From the NCBI RefSeq assembly GCF_000353285.1, contig NZ_KB731324.1, forward strand, positions 1,754,577-1,818,576: a stretch of DNA of 64,000 bases. The letters are read 5' to 3'. Under the pieces are notes generated by a model, which had not been told where the DNA came from, did not search any database, and saw only the letters and a program-made list of their open reading frames with translations. This document shows, piece after piece, positions 43,355 to 51,936 of the stretch. How positions within the stretch are numbered: the stretch's first letter is position 1; each line of letters begins with the position of its first letter. A program made the translations under genes and the position numbers. Origin of the DNA: Leptolyngbya boryana PCC 6306 (GTDB lineage: Bacteria; Cyanobacteriota; Cyanobacteriia; Leptolyngbyales; Leptolyngbyaceae).

Positions 43355-44019
43355 GCCAAACTTCCGAACGTCCGAGTGCCGAAATTTCCCGCGATCGAGA
43401 ACCTTTGATTAGTCTGGTTCTCTATCACCTGTTCAAATGGTCCGTGGTGTCTCCGGTTCTGCACACTTACTTTTGTGGACGGATTTACGGAGCGGAGAAT
43501 GTGCCAAAACAAGGACGGCTGCTCGTCGTGAGCAACCATGCCAGCGATTTTGATCCGCCCTTATTGTCTTGTGCGATCGGGCGACCTGTCGCCTACATGG
43601 CAAAAGAAGAACTGTTTAACGTGCCCGTCCTCAAACAGGCGATTACTGCCTATGGAGCTTATCCTGTGAAGCGCGGAACCGGCGATCGCGCGGCGATGAA
43701 GGCTGCAATGGCTTCGATCGAGTCAGGATGGGCAACGGGCGTTTTTCTCGATGGCACTCGCACGCCAGATGGGCGAATTGCTGATCCAAAATTAGGAGCC
43801 GCTTGGATTGCCGCAAAAACAAACTCCCCGCTAATTCCGGTCAGTCTGTGGGGGACACATGAGATTTTCAAGCACGGAAAATTCCCTCAACCTGTGCCGA
43901 TTACGATTCGGATTGGAAAAGTGATCGAAGCGCCAACTACGACCAATCGGGCAGAACTCGAAGCCATTACGCAGCGTTGTGCGGATGCAATTCATGAATT
44001 ACACGATTTGGGGCGTTAA
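43351..44019 (+). CDS. plsC: 1-acyl-sn-glycerol-3-phosphate acyltransferase
   Basis: PlsC adds the second acyl chain to lysophosphatidic acid. The catalytic HX4D motif is in VSNHASDFDPPLL, followed by PVAYMAKEELFNVP. The substrate-binding region near FLDGTRTPDG resembles the family's FPEGTRS block, but Asp replaces the usual Glu. KTNSPLIPVSLWGTHEI follows. The 222-residue length is near standard. The gene overlaps fabD by four bases, so phospholipid synthesis is coupled directly to fatty-acid initiation here. Confidence 0.92.
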   Translation: MSQTSERPSAEISRDREPLISLVLYHLFKWSVVSPVLHTYFCGRIYGAENVPKQGRLLVVSNHASDFDPPLLSCAIGRPVAYMAKEELFNVPVLKQAITAYGAYPVKRGTGDRAAMKAAMASIESGWATGVFLDGTRTPDGRIADPKLGAAWIAAKTNSPLIPVSLWGTHEIFKHGKFPQPVPITIRIGKVIEAPTTTNRAELEAITQRCADAIHELHDLGR

Positions 44020-44136
44020 CCGAGGGGGCGGCTCCGCTCATTCCGCGTGGATGGCGTCAAGATGTGCATCACGTTCGCTGCTCGATCGGTGCGAGTGGAG
44101 TCGAGTTGAACCTTATCTTGAAGCTCAAAATTGAGA

Positions 44137-44574
44137 TTATCTAGATGATTGTGCTGACATTTCTAGCAGATTGGCTTGAAGTTTCAAACAATTCCGCCCA
44201 TTGACCTGAAGCTGATATTCCACCCGATCCATCAGTCGATTTAGAATCAGCCAGCCATAGCCATGCTCCTGCATCATTTCAGGAGATGGAGCCAAATAGC
44301 TTGAAATGTCAAACCCCTGTCCGTGATCCCAGATTTCGATCGCTAAATCTCGATCTCTCAATTCCAATCGCACCACGACCGGAAGATCCGGTTGATTGCG
44401 GTGGGCATGCCGCACCACATTTGAGTAAGCCTCAACCAAAGCCAACCGTAGCCGACTCGATTGTCGTGTCCAATCAATTTGGTCGCCAATTTCAATTTTG
44501 AGACTCTCTAATAGCCAGGATTCAACTACCGTGAGAAATCGCAAATCGCTCGGAACGTGAAGTTCAGTCTTCAT
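44137..44574 (-). CDS. Anti-sigma-factor-type serine/threonine kinase (HATPase, RsbW-like)
   Basis: This 145-residue protein has the GHKL ATPase fold of RsbW/SpoIIAB kinases. The N box is LALVEAYSNVVRHAHRN, the G1 box IWDHGQGFD and the G2 box EHGYGWLILNRLMDRV. Such kinases sequester a partner and phosphorylate an STAS anti-anti-sigma protein. Its start lies three bases after the stop of the REC-GAF-PP2C gene, so the pair is one operon. No STAS protein or sigma factor is adjacent, so the partner is encoded elsewhere. Confidence 0.88.
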   Translation of the reverse strand: MKTELHVPSDLRFLTVVESWLLESLKIEIGDQIDWTRQSSRLRLALVEAYSNVVRHAHRNQPDLPVVVRLELRDRDLAIEIWDHGQGFDISSYLAPSPEMMQEHGYGWLILNRLMDRVEYQLQVNGRNCLKLQANLLEMSAQSSR

Positions 44575-44577
44575 GGG

Positions 44578-46218
44578 TTAGAGAACCTCCAGAGACAGAA
44601 TCGTTTGATCATCTTCTTGAATCGCATTGTGCGCCTGAATTTGGGCAAGCAGCTGTTTGAGATCCAAACTTTCTCCCGCTTGCTGTAGTAACTTCCATAA
44701 CCCGGTTTGTCGTAACATCGCCCTTGCGGGATCGCTCGCTAAATTGACTTCTCCTTCTGGTCGCACGGTTGCCTCAGTAATTCCATCGCTGGTTAATAAT
44801 AAGATTTCTCCATCTTGAAGCAATCGTTTTCCGGCAATCGCGTTCCATTTCGGTAATATCCCTAGGGGAATGCCTCGGACTTTCAAATAAGTTGGCTCAA
44901 TGGCTTGCGCGATCGTATGCTTTGACCAAACTAAGGGGTAGATATGACCTGCATTCGCATAAACTAATTGTCCGCTCGATCGGGTATATCGCGCCAAAAC
45001 CATTGTAATAAAACAGTTTGTGCCCATTAAGTCTTGCGAGAGAATGCTGTTTAAATTTCGCATCACTTCATCTGGTTCTGGAGAAACTTCTTGTGACAAT
45101 TCCCGCCGCAACACGGAAATCGCACTTGCCATAAACAGAGCTGCCGGAACTCCCTTGCCTGAGACATCGCCCACGGCTAGCCATAAATCGCCTTGGGGAT
45201 GCTGATAGACTTCAAAAAAGTCTCCTCCAACTTCACGAGCGGGATGACAACAAGCTTGTACTTTAAGATTGTCTAATCGCGGAAGCGTCTGCCGCAGGAG
45301 ATTGGTCTGAATCTGGCGTGCGACTTCTAACTCGGCTCGAATTTGTTCCGCTTGCTCCTGAGTTCGACGATAGAGTCTTGCTTGAGAAATCGCCAAGGCT
45401 GCTTGCTCTGTGACGACTTCGATCAGTTCTAAGTCTTCTGTTGACCAGAATGGCTGATCGGATTCTCGATGCAGAGACAGAATCGCGAGGAGGTCTTTTT
45501 GGTAGCGCAACGGCAGCACAAAATGCGGTGGGTTTTGGCTCTTCATTCTGGCTGTGCTATCGTGCAGTACGATTTGTACCAGGTCTGAAGTGCGATCGTC
45601 TTCACAACTCTTGAAGGGCACATTCACTGCACAATACATGGCTGAATTGGATTTCAACCGTTCACCTTCGACTGGATGTAACATGCAGCAACTTGCCTCA
45701 AAGGTCAGCCCGATCGTTTCCACGATCGTGTGCAGCATGTTTTGATAATCCAGCGATTCGCGAATCGCGGTTGTAATGGCATTCAACGACGATTCGCGTC
45801 TGAGTGCCCGTCGTAAATCCGCTGTGCGCTGTTTTAGCACTTGATAGGTCTCAGCCGCCTGCTCGACAACGACTTGAAGCTGTTGAGACTTCCAAGGCTT
45901 GGTGATGTATTTGAATACTTTGCCAGAGTTAATGGCATCGACGAGATCTTCGACATCGGTATAGCCCGTTAGCACAATCCGAATCGTGTCCGGAAAGCGA
46001 TCGACGGTTCGACTGAGAAACTCAGTTCCCAGCATTTCTGGCATTCGCTGATCTGAAATAATAATTGCGACTTCGCCTTGTTCATCAAGGACTTTGAGCG
46101 CTTCGATCGCGCTTTCCGCCCGAATCACGTCGAAGTCTCGCCGGAAGGTACGGTAAAGCAGATCGAGATTATCCGGCTCATCATCCACGATCAACAGCTT
46201 GAGTTTTTCTCGCCTCAT
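44578..46218 (-). CDS. Response regulator with GAF and PP2C-type (SpoIIE) phosphatase domains
   Basis: This 546-residue protein has a receiver domain (about 6-125), a GAF domain (about 150-285) and a PP2C/SpoIIE phosphatase domain (about 320-545). The receiver has acidic residues Asp12-Asp13, phospho-acceptor Asp56 in IISDQRMPE, and the conserved Lys in YITKPWK. The phosphatase has metal-binding blocks REVGGDFFEVY, GDVSGKGVPAALFM and LTSDGITEA. It would dephosphorylate an STAS antagonist in response to receiver phosphorylation. GAGGAAA lies six bases before the ATG. Confidence 0.92.
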   Translation of the reverse strand: MRREKLKLLIVDDEPDNLDLLYRTFRRDFDVIRAESAIEALKVLDEQGEVAIIISDQRMPEMLGTEFLSRTVDRFPDTIRIVLTGYTDVEDLVDAINSGKVFKYITKPWKSQQLQVVVEQAAETYQVLKQRTADLRRALRRESSLNAITTAIRESLDYQNMLHTIVETIGLTFEASCCMLHPVEGERLKSNSAMYCAVNVPFKSCEDDRTSDLVQIVLHDSTARMKSQNPPHFVLPLRYQKDLLAILSLHRESDQPFWSTEDLELIEVVTEQAALAISQARLYRRTQEQAEQIRAELEVARQIQTNLLRQTLPRLDNLKVQACCHPAREVGGDFFEVYQHPQGDLWLAVGDVSGKGVPAALFMASAISVLRRELSQEVSPEPDEVMRNLNSILSQDLMGTNCFITMVLARYTRSSGQLVYANAGHIYPLVWSKHTIAQAIEPTYLKVRGIPLGILPKWNAIAGKRLLQDGEILLLTSDGITEATVRPEGEVNLASDPARAMLRQTGLWKLLQQAGESLDLKQLLAQIQAHNAIQEDDQTILSLEVL

Positions 46219-46261
46219 GCGTTTCCTCGAATGCCGTATAAAGTCTTTATGAAACGTACCC

Positions 46262-46337
46262 GGGGAATTCGGGGAACTAACAGGGGGGAGATAGGGGAAT
46301 TTGCGGAAAGTGGGGAGTAGGGAGTGGGGGAGTGGGG
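46262..46337 (+). repeat. G-rich tract with heptad array
   Basis: Four runs of four or more G lie at 46262-46265, 46271-46274, 46283-46288 and 46294-46297. A second set of G runs at 46312-46337 is built from GTRGGGA-like heptads. Both match the pattern for G-quadruplex formation. The tract lies upstream of the phosphatase gene and ends at the stop codon of the next minus-strand gene. Confidence 0.6.
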
Positions 46338-47117
46338 TTATTTGAGGGCGTTCCAGGCTTGAATGATGGTTTGGAGCGATCGCGGTAAGTTTTCTTGCTC
46401 AATGTCCGCATACTGAACGGTTCCTACGGGACTGGCTAAAGTTACGATGAAGAAATCGGCGGCACCTTGAGGAGGAGAGTAAGTCTTGCGATTGAAATTC
46501 TGAAATTGTTCACGCTTCAACAGTTCGCGAAATTCTTCAACTTTTTGGGGTGTGATCTTCCAAGCTCGCAGTGATGCTGATGAAGAAGCGCTTTGAGTTC
46601 GTCGTGGATCTCCCCCCATATCAATGGCTTGCTGCATTGTGCCATCGCTCAACAAAATGGTGTCATACGTTTGACCTGCAAATCCGCCGCTCATGCGCGA
46701 TCGAAACACAACATTCTTGGGTAGAAGTTCGGACGGTTGAGATTCAGCGAGTCTGAGCAATCGACCTTGCAAATCTGTGTGATAAACCCACGTTTGATTC
46801 TGATGAGCAACCACAACTTTCCAGCCTTCAATGAGTTGTTGGGTGCAAAATTCATCTGTTTTTGGCAATTCGAGACAGCCATCTCCCCAAGTTTTGCGTT
46901 CTGCTTGCATGACCCTCAACTCAGTTGTGGGAATTCCAACTCGGCGTGCTAGATCTTTTCGCACTCGCCAACTCAATGTTTTTGGATAAGCAGTGGTCAG
47001 CAGGACTGTCGGATGACGTATTGGGGCGGCAGAGGCTTGCAAAAGCGGAATGCCACTACCAAGAGATAAGGCACTCATCAAGACGATCGCAGAAATGATC
47101 TGAACAGGGGAACGCAT
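46338..47117 (-). CDS. Secreted hypothetical protein with the WGDGCLEL motif
   Basis: This precursor of about 259 residues has a signal peptide (cleavage near ASA|APIR). The mature part includes KTWGDGCLELPKTDEFCTQQ, followed by LIEGWKVVVAHQNQTWVYHT, a block with two cysteines seen in several cyanobacterial secreted proteins and often repeated there. A second domain begins VVFRSRMSGGFAGQTYDTIL. No function is known. The ATG at 47117 is preferred over a GTG at 47123. It ends at a G-rich tract. Confidence 0.7.
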   Translation of the reverse strand: MRSPVQIISAIVLMSALSLGSGIPLLQASAAPIRHPTVLLTTAYPKTLSWRVRKDLARRVGIPTTELRVMQAERKTWGDGCLELPKTDEFCTQQLIEGWKVVVAHQNQTWVYHTDLQGRLLRLAESQPSELLPKNVVFRSRMSGGFAGQTYDTILLSDGTMQQAIDMGGDPRRTQSASSSASLRAWKITPQKVEEFRELLKREQFQNFNRKTYSPPQGAADFFIVTLASPVGTVQYADIEQENLPRSLQTIIQAWNALK

Positions 47118-47173
47118 AAACACTCGCAGAGGGCTTCATGGAGAGAGGACGCGCGGATGCGATCACAAGTTAC

Positions 47174-47887
47174 TTACTGATTTTGCTCTGAGGTAGAGGG
47201 AAGTTGCTGGATGAAAGGCTGGGCAAAACACCATCCCAACGTTAAGCCACTCAGAATTAAAATCAGAGGCAGCAGTGGCAATACGCGATCGCGCCACGTA
47301 GAGTGATACACAGGCTGAGAAGAGAACTTCGGATAATTTGAGGTCAAGAATGGGCGTAAGTGTCTGTGATTTCCAGCACTCAGTAGTTGGAGGGAATGCG
47401 ACTGCATCGATCGCACATGCTGAATTACAACAGGCGGCTGGCGTTTCGTGCGGCTCCAAGTCAGGAAAGTACTCACTGGAACGCCAGTGAGATTATCCAG
47501 ACGCAGGGCGTGAAGTTGTTGAAGCAAAGCTCGATCGTTCGATACCACTACGACTAATTGCCTGGGACTCGATTGCGCTAATGACTCGGCTGAGTTGCGC
47601 ACATCGATGGCGAGTCTGGCGCGTCTCGTGAATGGGCGCTGTGTGTCGGCGGGAATGGGCGATCGTGCCAGGTACCAATCGCCTTCTAACATCAATCGGC
47701 AATATTCCCGCGCAATTTTTGATTCGGCTGTGTCGCTCCGATGACCTGCCCAAGCTTCTAACTCTTGATGAACTGCCTCTGGTACAAAACAGCGACCCAT
47801 CGGGCTAAATTCCAGCCACTCATAGGGTTTACAGGCGAAGAGTGTATTGAGGTCGATGAGCAAGAAAATTTCAGGGGCATCCAACAT
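47174..47887 (-). CDS. PIN-like domain protein with a C-terminal membrane anchor
   Basis: This protein of about 237 residues starts with a PIN-like fold. Acidic residues occur in IFLLIDLNTLF, VPEAVHQELEAWAG and VVVVSNDRALLQQLHAL, the usual places for a nuclease metal site. The last 40 residues include the single membrane helix VLPLLPLILILSGLTLGWCF, so the protein is tail-anchored with its domain in the cytoplasm. I chose the ATG at 47887. It lies directly downstream of a site-2 protease gene. Nuclease activity is not shown. Confidence 0.7.
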   Translation of the reverse strand: MLDAPEIFLLIDLNTLFACKPYEWLEFSPMGRCFVPEAVHQELEAWAGHRSDTAESKIAREYCRLMLEGDWYLARSPIPADTQRPFTRRARLAIDVRNSAESLAQSSPRQLVVVVSNDRALLQQLHALRLDNLTGVPVSTFLTWSRTKRQPPVVIQHVRSMQSHSLQLLSAGNHRHLRPFLTSNYPKFSSQPVYHSTWRDRVLPLLPLILILSGLTLGWCFAQPFIQQLPSTSEQNQ

Positions 47888-47908
47888 AATCTGGGGCAGG
47901 TGAAACAA

Positions 47909-49372
47909 CTAGCCGCCAATGCCTAGGCGACCGGCGAGACTTGGGGTCAGTGGGAGAAGAATCATCAGCATGAGAAACAGCACAACTAAGGCAATCCCGG
48001 CACGGGCATCATCGGGTTCAGTCAGTTCGTTGAGACTGGGACGTTCTGGTGTGCGTTGTAAAACAACAATCACGATCGCCCAATATAACGCTAGCGGATT
48101 GACAAACGAAGCTAATCCCAAAATAATGATCGTCGCGACTGTAGCGCGAGCCGCAATCTTGCGTCCATAGATGGCTTGTACAATCCGACCGCCGTCGAGC
48201 TGTCCTGCGGGCATGACATTAATGGCCGTCACGACTAAGCCAATCCAGCCCAGTACCACCAAGGGGCTGACTTCAACAATCGATCGCTGAATCTCCGCTC
48301 CCATAATTACACGCGCCAAGGTTCCAACCAAGATCGATCCTTCAAAGAATTGTGTCGGAACTTTAAACCCACTGCCTTCATGCGACATCAGCAATCCAGC
48401 AATTAACATCCCGAATGCAACGGCTCCACCAGCGAGCGGCCCTGCAACTGAAATATCAAATAACGTCGATCGATTAGGCAACAACGACGCGAATTTGGTA
48501 ATCGCTCCGAACGAGCCAATCTGCCAGGTGGGAATAAAAAACGGCAAATTTAATTTGATTTGGTAACGTTTTGCGACAATCCAATGCCCAAATTCATGCG
48601 CTAACAAAACCGCTAGAATCCCTATGCTAAACGGCAGTACTTCTGCGTATCGCTCTGGAGAACCGTAAAAATCAAATCCGAGTAAAATGCCCCCTGTTTC
48701 TAAACTTGCAGCGATCGTGGCAAGAAACAGCACGATCGACAATAAAGTTTGTGTTAACGTCAACGGCTTCGGGTCGTTTTTGCTCGGTAACACGACGACG
48801 ACAGGCTTTTCTTCCTGATTTTCGATGAGGAATAACCGATAGCGATCACCGACTTGGGCTTTCAAATTCTCGGTTAGTTTTGCATGGGTAGAGTCTGGAT
48901 CGCCGCGCAAATTCCCTTTGAAAATTGCGCCATCTTGATATGAAATCGTTTCAGTTAAAAAGTAAGTATCAATGCCAAAAATACTTTTAATGGCTTGGAG
49001 ATCTTCATTCGGAATCGATAGGCTCTCAGGTGGAATCATGACTGGCGCTTCAGTCGCGTCATCCGATTTAGGAAAAGCAGACTCGATCGCGACTTTCGCT
49101 GCTGCTCTTTGTGCCAAGAATTCCTGCCCTTCGGCTCTCAGCTTTCGCCCAATCCAGATATAAATTCCCGTCGAAATCACAAACAGCAGGAGCATTCCCG
49201 CCAAATTGAGATAAATTCCTGCCGAAAATAAGCCGAAAAAAATAATCCACGGAGACATCAGTACTACAGACTGAAACCAAGCCAGAATGCCAAGTTTGCC
49301 GTAAGGACGAGCACGATTAAATCCTACGGCTAAAATTCCTAAAGCCACTAATACGGCAAGTGCAGTAATCAT
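47909..49372 (-). CDS. Site-2 protease family (M50) intramembrane metalloprotease
   Basis: This 487-residue multi-helix protein has the zinc-binding HExxH motif in LLAHEFGHWIVA and the second motif NVMPAGQLDGGRIVQAIYG. Ahead of them is a soluble region (about residues 115-215) with DTYFLTETISYQDGAIFKG, as in plant EGY1/EGY2-type proteases. Such enzymes cut membrane-tethered regulators. The ATG at 49372 (MITALAV) is preferred over the long frame from 49474. It precedes the tail-anchored PIN gene, a possible substrate by context only. Confidence 0.9.
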   Translation of the reverse strand: MITALAVLVALGILAVGFNRARPYGKLGILAWFQSVVLMSPWIIFFGLFSAGIYLNLAGMLLLFVISTGIYIWIGRKLRAEGQEFLAQRAAAKVAIESAFPKSDDATEAPVMIPPESLSIPNEDLQAIKSIFGIDTYFLTETISYQDGAIFKGNLRGDPDSTHAKLTENLKAQVGDRYRLFLIENQEEKPVVVVLPSKNDPKPLTLTQTLLSIVLFLATIAASLETGGILLGFDFYGSPERYAEVLPFSIGILAVLLAHEFGHWIVAKRYQIKLNLPFFIPTWQIGSFGAITKFASLLPNRSTLFDISVAGPLAGGAVAFGMLIAGLLMSHEGSGFKVPTQFFEGSILVGTLARVIMGAEIQRSIVEVSPLVVLGWIGLVVTAINVMPAGQLDGGRIVQAIYGRKIAARATVATIIILGLASFVNPLALYWAIVIVVLQRTPERPSLNELTEPDDARAGIALVVLFLMLMILLPLTPSLAGRLGIGG

Positions 49373-49560
49373 CTCAACCCCCAAACTCGATCGCACAATT
49401 GCATGGAACACTACAAGATCGACGATATACGACTTCTCGTACCCTAGCGAGTTCTCATTCGCTAAGCCCATCACTTTGATCTACTCTACAATGCAATCTC
49501 AGACAGTCTGCACTCATAAATAACGATAGAATCTGTGCCAGAGATGAGAAATACGCGATC

Positions 49561-50700
49561 GTGAATTTAAAGTACGCCCTAGTCCATGAGTGGCTGACCC
49601 CTAAAGCAACAGGCGGATCAGAACTCGTCGTTCAAGAAATTCTCAAACATATTGATGCCGATCTCTATGCCTTGATCGATTTTGAATCGGTCAATCCCAA
49701 CAGCTATCTCTATCGGCGGAAAATCGGAACTACCTTTTTGCAGCATTTTCCCTTCGCCAAAAACGGGGTGCAAAAATATTTGCCGTTTTTACCGATCGCG
49801 ATCGAACAACTCGATCTCCACGAATACGACGTTATTCTCTCGTCGTATCATGCTGTTGCCAAGGGCGTAATCACCTCTCCCCATCAACTGCACATTTGCT
49901 ACTGTCACGCTCCCATGCGGTATGTCTGGGATATGACGTTTGAATATCTCCGCAATAGTCGGGTTGGGCATGGAATTGCGGGAATTTTCACGCGATATCT
50001 TTTGCATCAATTACGACAATGGGATGTCATCTCATCGAATCGAGTGGACTATTTCATTGCCAATTCTCACCATACCGCGCGCAGAATTTGGCGATGTTAT
50101 CGACGATCTGCTGAAGTGATCTATCCGCCAGTTGAAGTCGATCGCTTCTCTTATGAACCGCAAAAACAAGATTATTACCTGACTGTTTCAAGGCTGGTTG
50201 GCTATAAAAAAATACCCCTAATTGTTCAGGCATTTAATCAACTCGATCTTCCCTTAGTTGTGATCGGTAGCGGCGCAGAATTGTCAACAATTCAGAAGAT
50301 TGCAAAACCGAATATCAAAATTTTAGGATGGCAGCCCGATGACGTTGTAGAGCAATATATGAAACAAGCAAAAGCGTTTGTCTATGCTGCCTACGAAGAT
50401 TTTGGAATTGCCCCGGTCGAAGCGCAAGCCTGTGGTACGCCTGTTATTGCCTATGGTGCGGGTGGAACGGCTGAAACTGTGAGAGACTTACGAGAATACC
50501 AATCTCAAGGTACAGGAATTCTGTTTCCAAATCAGACAGAAGCCGCGATCGTCGAAGCCGTTCAAGCGTTTGAACAGCATCAGGCAATCTTTCAGCCCGA
50601 AGCTTCGAGATCATTTGCCATGAACTTTCACCCGGATATTTTCAAACAACGATATCTTGATTTCATCGATCGAGCTTATCGAGAATTTCAATCTCGTTGA
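49561..50700 (+). CDS. Glycosyltransferase family 4 protein
   Basis: This 379-residue GT-B enzyme opens YALVHEWLTPKATGGSELVV and has a C-terminal donor-binding motif EDFGIAPVEAQACGTPVIAY with the two conserved glutamates of the E-x7-E pattern. Middle blocks include CYCHAPMRYVWDM and YYLTVSRLVGYKKI. Such proteins resemble WbaZ-like mannosyl- or fucosyltransferases of O-antigen and exopolysaccharide clusters. The start is GTG. It leads the polysaccharide module; the sugar it adds is unknown. Confidence 0.9.
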   Translation: MNLKYALVHEWLTPKATGGSELVVQEILKHIDADLYALIDFESVNPNSYLYRRKIGTTFLQHFPFAKNGVQKYLPFLPIAIEQLDLHEYDVILSSYHAVAKGVITSPHQLHICYCHAPMRYVWDMTFEYLRNSRVGHGIAGIFTRYLLHQLRQWDVISSNRVDYFIANSHHTARRIWRCYRRSAEVIYPPVEVDRFSYEPQKQDYYLTVSRLVGYKKIPLIVQAFNQLDLPLVVIGSGAELSTIQKIAKPNIKILGWQPDDVVEQYMKQAKAFVYAAYEDFGIAPVEAQACGTPVIAYGAGGTAETVRDLREYQSQGTGILFPNQTEAAIVEAVQAFEQHQAIFQPEASRSFAMNFHPDIFKQRYLDFIDRAYREFQSR

Positions 50701-50799
50701 AAATACTCGCCGAATTGGGGAGCAAATTTAACGCGAAACGAGTCTATGGCTTTATGATCAGGACTGTGTGTGTGTGGTGTGGAAAAAGTAAGGAGTAAG

Positions 50800-51522
50800 A
50801 TGACTGCCGATAGCCAATTTGTTCCCGGCAAGCGGATTCGGTCAATCTTCAAGCGTGGTAAGCCGATTGGTAAACCGTCAATTTTCAATACTCGGAATGC
50901 GCTTGAAACCGATTTTGCCAAACGTCTGTTTGATATCGTATTTTCGCTGTCCGTTCTGATTCTTTTCTCTCCGGTCTATTTCATCTTGGCATTGTTGATT
51001 GCTCTGAGTTCTTCAGGGCCGATCTTTTATGTCCAAGAGCGAGTTGGAAAAGATTTCAAGCGCTTCGGCTGCATCAAATTTAGAACAATGGTGAGAAACG
51101 CGGATGAAGTGCTGATGGATCTAATCAGCACCTCCCCACAAATGCGCGAAGAATTTGAAACGACGTTCAAACTGAAATCTGATCCACGCATTACCTGGAT
51201 CGGCAAGTTCTTACGAATTACTAGCCTGGACGAGTTTCCCCAGTTTTGGAATGTCTTGGTCGGAGACATGAGTGTTGTCGGTCCACGCCCGCTTGTCGTC
51301 GAAGAACTCCCCAAATACGGCGCTCATATCGATAAAGTCTTAACGATTCGCCCAGGAATTACCGGCTTGTGGCAAGTGTCGGGTCGTAATGATATTCCCT
51401 ACCCGCAGCGGGTTCGCATTGATGTCTATTATGCGAGCTGTCACAATTTTCTGCTCGACCTCTGGATCATTGTCAAAACGATCGGAGTCGTTGTCTTTCC
51501 GAAAAATAACGGAGCGTATTAA
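50800..51522 (+). CDS. Polyprenyl-phosphate sugar-1-phosphate transferase (initiating)
   Basis: This 240-residue protein is a bacterial sugar transferase of the WcaJ/WbaP type. It attaches the first sugar phosphate to the undecaprenyl-phosphate carrier. Motifs: FAKRLFDIVFSLSVLILF (membrane helix), KFRTMVRNAD, ITSLDEFPQFWNVLVGDMSV followed by VGPRP, and RPGITGLWQVSGRND. It lacks the multi-helix N-terminal part of full WcaJ, as in short initiating enzymes. AAGGAG lies directly before the ATG at 50800. Confidence 0.92.
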   Translation: MTADSQFVPGKRIRSIFKRGKPIGKPSIFNTRNALETDFAKRLFDIVFSLSVLILFSPVYFILALLIALSSSGPIFYVQERVGKDFKRFGCIKFRTMVRNADEVLMDLISTSPQMREEFETTFKLKSDPRITWIGKFLRITSLDEFPQFWNVLVGDMSVVGPRPLVVEELPKYGAHIDKVLTIRPGITGLWQVSGRNDIPYPQRVRIDVYYASCHNFLLDLWIIVKTIGVVVFPKNNGAY

Positions 51523-51936
51523 GCCGTTTGGCGTTCAAACTTGCGAAATTGAGTCGAGTAATCCGGATTACGTGAATCATCTCCGTAATGGTTAGCAGTT
51601 TGGCGAGTTCGCATCCTTTCCATTTTCGAGTTGGAAGCGATTGAGTTCTGATGCCATATCGATGACTCCATCAACGAATTGTGACTGGGATAAATTGTGA
51701 CTGAAGCGGCTGAAGCTTCTAAAATTTAGCGAATCTTATTCTAAGTCCATGGTTCTTTCACAGACAAGTTGAACCTTTTGCTGTAAGGTTGGGTGTTATT
51801 TTGGTGTTATTTGCGCTGCACTTAGGGTTAACTAGGTACAGCTTGTTTCGTGCGCCGAAAATGGCGATCGAGCGCAACAACCCAGGTTTAATTGATGTCC
51901 AGCAGTTTCTGTAATTGCAGGTGAGGAAAGTAAAGA
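51523..51936 (+). other. Intergenic gap of 414 bases before gmd
   Basis: No convincing gene. There is a TAATCCGGATTA palindrome near 51558. Two direct copies of GGTGTTATTT at 51792-51801 and 51803-51812 repeat with an 11-base period, about one helical turn, and look like an operator. A GAGGAAAG ribosome binding site precedes gmd. The length suggests a separate gmd promoter. Confidence 0.45.
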
